Assembly: GCA_018241265.1 (NCBI GenBank)
Contig: JAFEEF010000022.1
Span: forward strand, 28,273-67,718
Direction: 5' to 3'
Length of the DNA stretch: 39,446 bases
Origin: Pseudomonadota bacterium
GTDB taxonomy: Bacteria; Pseudomonadota; Gammaproteobacteria; Burkholderiales; Burkholderiaceae_C
Of this stretch, positions 33,922 through 39,446 are shown in pieces; position 1 is the first letter of the stretch, and the number at the start of each line of letters is the position of its first letter. Below the pieces are notes generated by a model. The model saw only the letters and a list, made by a program, of their open reading frames with translations. It did no database searches and was not told the DNA's origin. The position numbers were made by a program, and so were the translations under genes.

Positions 33922-35745
33922 TTGAAGACGAGCAAGTTCCGTATGAGAGTGGTGGTTGCCGCAGCCTTGGCGCTGGTGGCTGGTGCGTCGGCGACTGCCG
34001 CCAGCGCCGCCGGCACGGCAATGGCGCGGCCGACGCGGATCGCGCAAGAAGACATGGTCGCCGGCCCGCTGGCGATATCGCAGCCGATGCATATCGTGAT
34101 CGGCCTCAAGTTGCAGAACAAGGCGGAACTGGACGCCCTGATCGCCAAGCCCGGCTTCAAGCCGCTGACCAGCGCCCAGTTCGCCGAGCGTTATTCGCCG
34201 AGCGCCGCCCAAGCGCAGGCGGTGGCCGATTTCCTGACCCAGCACGGCTTCAGCAACGTGAAGATCGCGCCGAACCGCATCCTGGTTTCCGGCGACGCAC
34301 AAGCCGGCACCGTGCAGCGCGCATTCGAGACGACGCTCGTCAGCGTCCAGACGCATGATGGGCGCCAGGCTTACGCCAACACCACGGATGCCCACGTCCC
34401 GGCCTCCCTGGAGTCGTTCGTCAACGGCGTGATGGGCCTGCAGAACGTGCACATCCCGCACCTGATGTACCGCGAAGTGCCGGCGAGCTCGACCAATGCC
34501 GTCACCGGTCACAGCCCGCTCGACTTCCAGTACATCTACGGCGCTGCCACCCTGCCGGTCTCGTCCGGCATGGACATCGGCATCCTGGCCGAAGGCAATC
34601 TGTCGAAGACGATCACGTCGCTCAACACCTTCACGTCGCAGAACGGTCTGCCGACCGTGACGACCCGCCAAGTCGGCACCGCCACCGGCGACACCTCCGG
34701 CACGCTCGAATGGGAACTGGACAGCCAGACCATCGTCGGCGCGGCCGGCGGCCAGGTCGGCTCGCTCGTCTTCTACATGATGCCGGACATCAGCTCGGAC
34801 ACGGGCGTGGCCGAAGGCATCAACCTCGCGGTCAGCGACAACACCGTCAAGCTCGTCAACGGCTCGCTCGGCGTCAGCGAAGTCGATGCGAAGAACGACG
34901 GCACCTTCGCGTCCACCGACGCGGCGCTGATCCAAGGCGTGGCGCAGGGCCAGACCTTCTCGTTCTCGACCGGTGACGACGGCGCCAGCCAGTGCTTCAC
35001 GCTGCACACCAACAGCGCCTGCTGGCCGGCGACCTCCGCCTACGTGGTCGGCGTCGGCGGCACGACGCTGGATGCGACGACCGGTCCGGGCGCGACCTGG
35101 AACAGCGAAACCGTGTGGTCGAGCGCCGGCGGCGAGCAGAGCGCGGTCGAGCCGAAGCCGAGCTGGCAGACGCTGTGGAGCGGCCCGAACCGCGCGACGC
35201 CGGACGTCGCGTTCGACGCCAACCCGTCGTCGGGTGCGCTGATCGTCAACGGCTCGCGCTCGACGCAAGTCGGCGGCACCAGCCTGTCGTCGCCGATGTT
35301 CGTCGGCTTCTGGTCGCGCGTGATGACCGGCAAGGGCAACCTGGGCTTCGCCGCCCCGCTGCTCTATCCGCTGTCGGCAACCGACTTCCACGACGTCACC
35401 TCAGGCAGCAACGGCAACCCGGCCGGCCCGGGCTACGACCTCGCCAGCGGCCGCGGCAGCATGATCGTGAGCAGCGCCTACGCCGATCTCGGCCCGTCCA
35501 ACCAGCCGCCGGTCGCGAGCTTCACCGAGAAGCAGCGCGGCCTCGCTGTGCAGTTGGTCGACACGTCCACCGATCCTGACGGCACGATCGCGTCGCGCCT
35601 CTGGAACGTCGGCGACGGCCGGACCTCGACGAAGAGCCCGCTGCTGTTCCGTTATGCCACTGCCGGCACGTACACCGTGACGCTGACGGTGACGGACAAC
35701 GACGGCGCGAGCACCACCACGAGCCAGCAGATCACGGTCAAGTAA
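33922..35745 (+). CDS. S53 (sedolisin/kumamolisin) acid serine protease with PKD domain
   Basis: 607 residues from a TTG start with AGGAG 7 bases upstream. Signal peptide (1-30), pro-domain of the pro-kumamolisin type (about 48-185), catalytic domain (about 195-510) and a C-terminal PKD domain (about 515-607: PPVASFTEKQ... ending TSQQITVK). The S53 triad is visible: Glu263 and Asp267 in TLEWELDSQ, Ser454 in GGTSLSSP; oxyanion Asp352 in STGDDGA. The calcium site is seen in FHDVTSGSNG and GYDLASGRGS. Secreted, self-processed and active at acid pH in known relatives. A strong terminator follows; the leader looks attenuated. Confidence 0.95.
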   Translation: MKTSKFRMRVVVAAALALVAGASATAASAAGTAMARPTRIAQEDMVAGPLAISQPMHIVIGLKLQNKAELDALIAKPGFKPLTSAQFAERYSPSAAQAQAVADFLTQHGFSNVKIAPNRILVSGDAQAGTVQRAFETTLVSVQTHDGRQAYANTTDAHVPASLESFVNGVMGLQNVHIPHLMYREVPASSTNAVTGHSPLDFQYIYGAATLPVSSGMDIGILAEGNLSKTITSLNTFTSQNGLPTVTTRQVGTATGDTSGTLEWELDSQTIVGAAGGQVGSLVFYMMPDISSDTGVAEGINLAVSDNTVKLVNGSLGVSEVDAKNDGTFASTDAALIQGVAQGQTFSFSTGDDGASQCFTLHTNSACWPATSAYVVGVGGTTLDATTGPGATWNSETVWSSAGGEQSAVEPKPSWQTLWSGPNRATPDVAFDANPSSGALIVNGSRSTQVGGTSLSSPMFVGFWSRVMTGKGNLGFAAPLLYPLSATDFHDVTSGSNGNPAGPGYDLASGRGSMIVSSAYADLGPSNQPPVASFTEKQRGLAVQLVDTSTDPDGTIASRLWNVGDGRTSTKSPLLFRYATAGTYTVTLTVTDNDGASTTTSQQITVK

Positions 35746-35774
35746 AGGACGCTGGCTTCAGAGCCTCATCCCAG

Positions 35775-35805
35775 AAGCGGCCGGTGCGAACCGGCCGCTT
35801 TTTCT
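35775..35805 (+). terminator. Rho-independent terminator after the S53 protease
   Basis: Perfect 11-bp stem AAGCGGCCGGT / ACCGGCCGCTT with loop GCGA, followed by TTTC; 30 bases after the protease stop. Confidence 0.9.
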
Positions 35806-35862
35806 TTGGCATTCGATGTGCGTTGCACCCGCAGTCCGAGGCAACCCCTGCCGGCAGAGCGA

Positions 35863-36240
35863 TCAGTAGCCCATCGGGCGTCCCGCGATCACCGGCAGCA
35901 CTTCATCGCTGATCAGCGCCCAGATCACGCGCATGATCGATTCCGAGGCGACGATGGTGTGGGTGTTGCCGCTCGCGACGAGCTTGTCGCGCAGTTCGCG
36001 GCGCACCTCGGGCAAGCCCGTCAGTTCGAAGATCACGTGTACGTTGCCGCCCAGGGCGACGGTCTCGTCGAGCGTACAGATCCTGATGCCGGCCTCTTGT
36101 GCCGCTCGACGCCCGGGGGTGTCTTGCACCTCGGCGACGCAGACCAGTTCCAGGCTCGGGTGAGGCCGCTTGCTGATCTGACGCAGAAACGCCGACCCGA
36201 TGCGGCCCAGCCCGACGATCGCGATGCGCTGTGTGTCCAT
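35863..36240 (-). CDS. Rossmann-fold NAD(P)-binding protein, single domain (125 aa)
   Basis: From ATG 36240 (GAGGTCC upstream) the product starts MDTQRIAIVGLGRIGSAFL, a dinucleotide-binding GxGxxG motif, followed by LELVCVAEVQD (strand 2, acidic end), a helix and strand with DETVALGGNVHVIFELTG, and RDKLVASGNTHTIVASESIM. This is like the N-terminal domain of aspartate/homoserine dehydrogenases or Gfo/Idh/MocA oxidoreductases, but the catalytic C-terminal domain is absent, so it is either a regulatory NAD-sensing protein or a truncated enzyme. It is convergent with the S53 protease across the terminator. Confidence 0.72.
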   Translation of the reverse strand: MDTQRIAIVGLGRIGSAFLRQISKRPHPSLELVCVAEVQDTPGRRAAQEAGIRICTLDETVALGGNVHVIFELTGLPEVRRELRDKLVASGNTHTIVASESIMRVIWALISDEVLPVIAGRPMGY

Positions 36241-36828
36241 GTCCAGGACCTCATTCCGGTTGGAGGTGGGGTAAGGCTGCATCCCCGACGCCATGGCGTT
36301 CGCGTCCAGCGGCGTCAGGTGCAGGCGAAGCTGGAGGGGTATCGGCAGTTCGGGTTCCGGCTTGAATGAAATCATGCCGAATTACCGCGCCTCGATGCGA
36401 TAGTTCTCGACGAGACCGATCCGATGTCGGCGCAAAGCGGTGTGTCAATGAACCGCTGCATCGAATGTCGACCCCAACCGCCGGATGAGGCATCCGCCGT
36501 CGCACGTATTCAACCGACGGAAATCGGGGAGTATTCGTCCGGCGGCGACAGGCCGATCGCCAGCTCGCTCCCACGCAGCAATTGGTCACGCAGGGTGGCG
36601 AGTTCGGCGTCACGCGGGATGTGCCGCGCGAGGTTCAGCGGGGGAACGCGTCGAGCAAGGGGGGTCGGTCGGCGGCCGTCGCTGCTGCCGCGTCGCCTAG
36701 CAGCAGGGTCGGTCGCGCCGGCAGGTGACTGAGCTGCGATGATTTCCAGGCCGCCGCGCCGAGCGGGCCGATCCCTCGCGGACCGGCCGGCCGTTCGCGG
36801 GGGCATTGCCTCGAACGGCCTGCTTTTC
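36241..36828. other. 588-bp intergenic region with possible decayed coding sequence
   Basis: No intact gene is supported. A minus-strand frame around 36510-36660 reads VPPLNLARHIPRDAELATLRDQLL and then ELAIGLSPPDEYS, which looks like the end of a once-real protein joined to random sequence; no family recognised. Base composition falls from here rightward. Confidence 0.4.
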
Positions 36829-38604
36829 CTATTGTTTGTGCTCTTCCGGCCTTTCACCTTGCTTCCTCAACGCGTCGAGGACAACCGCCGCCCTCGACTT
36901 GAGATCCTCGTCAAGAGAATTTCGAGCGGCCTCCAGTGCAGCGATCGCATCAGGGGTCGCAACGCGTGCCAAGCCGTCCACGGCATAATGCTCAACCAAT
37001 TTTCCTTGCGTCAAGACTCGGACCAGACTTGCGACGGCTACCGGATCGCGGATGAAGCTGAGGGTGTTCGCAGCCTCCATTCGCTCAGCAACAGGTGCGT
37101 CGCTCGTCGCGGTGTCCGCAAGCTGCTCCGCAGTGTGCCTCAGCGCGGCGGCGTCACGTGCCCCAATCCGGACTTCAAACTCAGCCGACGGTCGCGACGA
37201 TGCTGCGACTTCGCTCTCATCATCCGTTTCAGCGAGCAGGCTTATCCGAGCCCTGTAAATCCCGGCAACCGGAAAGTCGTACCACTCGTTCAATAGGATC
37301 TTCTGCGTCTGACTGGCTCCGGCGCTCAGGACAAAGGATCCGATACTCCCAAAGCCCACCCGCCTCAGAGTCCGCAAGTGCTGGGTACCGCTTGGGTCTT
37401 GGATGGTCAATTGAAGATTGCCCACCTTGTTCAGGCCAAGATCCACGGAAACTGTACGCGGACCCCGATTGACCACGCCAAGCTCGACACGGATTGGTGC
37501 ATGTTGAGATGAGTCCGTATCCGGCGGTTGTATCGAAATGCCAATTTCACGATCCAAGTCGGCCTGCGGAATCGCGGCATCTTCTGCGCTGACCACCTCG
37601 AGCGCCGTGCAGGCGCTCTTTGGTACACCAGGCAGCCTGGGCACCGACGCGCTTGAGCCGCTCTTCGATATGGTGTAGTTCCAGCAGCCTTTGCCCGTGC
37701 TATCGGCTACACTGCGTTCGATCGTGATGTTGCTCCAATTAGGAAAGCTTACCGCATCAAGACCGGTACACCGATAGCGGTAGGCCTGCGTGGCATCGAA
37801 GACATTAGCTACGTACGGGGCGAGGAAGGCCGCGTGCGAGTGATTGTCCTGCAGACCACCTTCTGTGGCTGCTAACCAGATGACGGTCGGATTTGGACTC
37901 GCACCATTATATGGCGGGCTTGGCCAGCGGTAGGGGTTTGCCGTGCCCGGATACTTGACATTTTCGCCAACTTGGCATTGCGACAGGTCCGTCAGAGACC
38001 CGGTCGTGGACTGCCATGAGTACTCGAAATGAAGTGTACCATTCGGCTGCGCCACGCCCGGACCTGTCTGCGCATAATTGGTAGGTGCGGTTAGCGTTAT
38101 CGAGACGACGTCCTTGGTGCTGTAGTCCGGGCTGGACCAAGTTGCGGTAAAGGGATCCGCAGTTGCGCCTACCTTGTCCGGACTCGTCCACGTATAGTAG
38201 ATTGCGGCAAATTGAAACGTTACTCCAGGGCAATCACCGTTACCGAGTTGACCATTTATGGTCGCGGTAGTGGTCTTACCGAACTTCGGCTTCCTATTGA
38301 CAGTCCAGGCACCAGTGGAGACAACAGTGCAGTCCGTTGGACTATATTCCGTCCAGGCGTCGACAAAGATCTGTGTTTGAGGAATCACGAAGAAACTGAG
38401 CGCTTGCGAAGCGTCCGGCTGCCCCCTGAGCTGGGACATCATCCCGGCAATTCTCGCGGATTTGACGTTTCGGGATGCTGGCGCTTCAGCGTGTGCGTCG
38501 GCAAAATGAAAAAGGGGAGCGAACGCAACTACGAGAAGAGCCACCCCTTCCATCCATCCCCTGGTGGATATACCAGAAGGCCGCGGGCAAGATGCTTGCT
38601 TCAT
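36829..38604 (-). CDS. Secreted protein with HEAT-like C-terminal repeats (591 aa)
   Basis: ATG 38604 with GGAG 5 bases upstream. Signal peptide (1-39, hydrophobic core VALLVVAFAPLFHFA, probable cleavage after AHA; an internal start at Met18 is possible). The mature part has a beta-rich region with several cysteines (about 60-350), an Ig-like segment (about 375-480: APIRVELGVVNRGPRTVSVDLGL, SAGASQTQKILL) and a C-terminal alpha-helical region (about 490-580) with HEAT/PBS-type repeats (DPVAVASLVRVLTQGK; TPDAIAALEAARNSLD). Function unknown; a protein-binding surface protein is plausible. GC is clearly lower than in the rest of the window, consistent with recent transfer. Confidence 0.8.
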   Translation of the reverse strand: MKQASCPRPSGISTRGWMEGVALLVVAFAPLFHFADAHAEAPASRNVKSARIAGMMSQLRGQPDASQALSFFVIPQTQIFVDAWTEYSPTDCTVVSTGAWTVNRKPKFGKTTTATINGQLGNGDCPGVTFQFAAIYYTWTSPDKVGATADPFTATWSSPDYSTKDVVSITLTAPTNYAQTGPGVAQPNGTLHFEYSWQSTTGSLTDLSQCQVGENVKYPGTANPYRWPSPPYNGASPNPTVIWLAATEGGLQDNHSHAAFLAPYVANVFDATQAYRYRCTGLDAVSFPNWSNITIERSVADSTGKGCWNYTISKSGSSASVPRLPGVPKSACTALEVVSAEDAAIPQADLDREIGISIQPPDTDSSQHAPIRVELGVVNRGPRTVSVDLGLNKVGNLQLTIQDPSGTQHLRTLRRVGFGSIGSFVLSAGASQTQKILLNEWYDFPVAGIYRARISLLAETDDESEVAASSRPSAEFEVRIGARDAAALRHTAEQLADTATSDAPVAERMEAANTLSFIRDPVAVASLVRVLTQGKLVEHYAVDGLARVATPDAIAALEAARNSLDEDLKSRAAVVLDALRKQGERPEEHKQ

Positions 38605-39040
38605 GATACTCCAATACTATCGATCGTTTGAGATGATTCCAGTTGGCGGTCCGCTGCGGGGGAGTGATTGCTGGTAAATACTCAGTACGATGACGAAAGC
38701 TGAGTGGTCATGGCGCTTCCGTCACGAGGGAAGCAGAGCACTTCGAGTCACCCTCAACTCGCGCGGCTTGCACGGCCTCTGTACCGATGCCGCGAGACAC
38801 CTTGTTCCGTCGCATCCGCACGGCCTCCGCTTCAGCAGGATAGTACCGACGGCGAAATTTGTACGGCCTTGGGGCTCTCCCATCATCAATGTTGAGGATG
38901 TTTGTTGGCGCCGAGTCAGTGGTGGACTACGTCGTCGCGCAGCGCCTCGAGCGCAACGTGCATGACCGACCTACGGGTGGGCGCGCTGTCTCCAGCGCCG
39001 CGACGTTCTTCGCTCGACGTTCGGAGCGGAGGGCGACCTC
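38605..39040. other. 436-bp intergenic region of low GC
   Basis: Contains the upstream region of the secreted HEAT protein and no supported gene. Several short frames exist, none with a family match. The last 75 bases, in the frame of the truncated VOC gene, read DVLRSTFGAEGDLV after a stop, like a piece of the missing N-terminal half. Confidence 0.5.
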
Positions 39041-39295
39041 GTGTCTGGCCGTCCGGCGGAGATGAGGATTTTTGACGCAATCATCATGGTGAGCGATGGC
39101 GGTGATATTCGCGAATCGCCCTCAGCCTTCCTTTACGTATACGTCGAAGACACCGATGCGACTTATCAACGCGCAATTGAAGCCGGGGCGCGAGTCGTAG
39201 AGCCGCCAGCCGACATGCCGTATGGGGACCGACGGGCCACCGTACAGGACGCATGGGGAAACACTTGGCAAGTCGCGACCAGAAGGCGTCCGTAG
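39041..39295 (+). pseudogene. Truncated VOC/PhnB-like (glyoxalase superfamily) gene
   Basis: 84 residues remain: AEMRIFDAIIMVSD, FLYVYVEDTDATYQRAIEAGA, PADMPYGDRRATVQDAWGNTW. This is the second half of a PhnB/YdfH-like vicinal-oxygen-chelate protein of about 125 residues. Upstream the frame still reads like the family (RSTFGAEGDLV) but closes at a TGA near 38963, with no start codon, and GTG 39041 falls inside the fold. One beta-alpha-beta-beta-beta unit is thus incomplete, so the product is unlikely to work. Confidence 0.6.
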
Positions 39296-39446
39296 TCGAC
39301 CCTGCGAAATCACCCCGCCCGAGTGACACGATAGGCCGGCCAGCACAGTAGCCGTGCCGAGCGTCTGTTGGACGCGAAATCGCTCCAGGGCCCGCCTGAT
39401 GGCCTGCGCGGGGCATACAGTGCCCATTGCAACAGGGCCAAGAGAA

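Noticed and set aside
39122-39427. Minus-strand frame at the right edge (begins MGTVCPAQAIRRALERF)
   Set aside because: Antisense to the VOC remnant, no family similarity; too little to support a gene.

Overview
The window is very GC-rich (by eye about 68-70%) and densely coded, with short intergenic gaps, GGAG/AAGGAG ribosome sites, frequent GTG/TTG starts, a PEP-CTERM protein, Tat-type signals and a membrane pyrophosphatase carrying an OmpA-like tail. This fits a free-living betaproteobacterium, most likely Burkholderiales; this placement is an inference from gene content, as no rRNA or other phylogenetic marker is present.

Layout. 1-4.3 kb: 3' end of a membrane pyrophosphatase gene, an AcoR-type sigma-54 activator with a small upstream gene, and a thioredoxin-like protein with an unusual Cys-Gly-Cys site. 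4.3-12 kb: a GlxA-type AraC regulator, several secreted proteins (unknown 322 aa, beta-propeller, COG4315-type, GH18-like barrel), a CLC chloride transporter, and a bufferin-type metallophore precursor (BufA1) followed by DoxX but without the usual maturation genes.

12.2-25.8 kb is the main system. A long minus-strand gene string runs accB (biotin carrier), accC (biotin carboxylase), a stand-alone pyruvate-carboxylase-type carboxyltransferase, a beta-keto acid cleavage enzyme (BKACE/DUF849), a substrate-binding protein, an SDR, a second substrate-binding protein, ABC permease, ABC ATPase, a 3-hydroxybutyrate dehydrogenase with its substrate-binding residues intact, a LigE-like glutathione S-transferase, a TauE/SafE permease and an IclR regulator. 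A second BKACE is transcribed divergently from an overlapping promoter. The parts suggest a catabolic sequence: import a substrate, carboxylate a methyl ketone to a beta-keto acid with biotin, cleave that acid with acetyl-CoA to an acyl-CoA plus acetoacetate, and handle acetoacetate through 3-hydroxybutyrate dehydrogenase. The LigE-like GST and the SDRs hint at a lignin-type aryl ketone, but the substrate is not known.

25.8-36.2 kb: Tat-exported phosphocholine-type phospholipase C, a small membrane protein with an unresolved start, a PEP-CTERM protein overlapping convergently with a DCC/lipase-maturation-factor fusion, a MerR-TipAS regulator with a clear MerR-type operator driving an MFS exporter, and an S53 acid protease with a PKD domain behind a structured, attenuator-like leader. 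36.2-39.4 kb is lower in GC, with a secreted HEAT-repeat protein, decayed sequence and a truncated VOC-family gene, and looks like accessory DNA.
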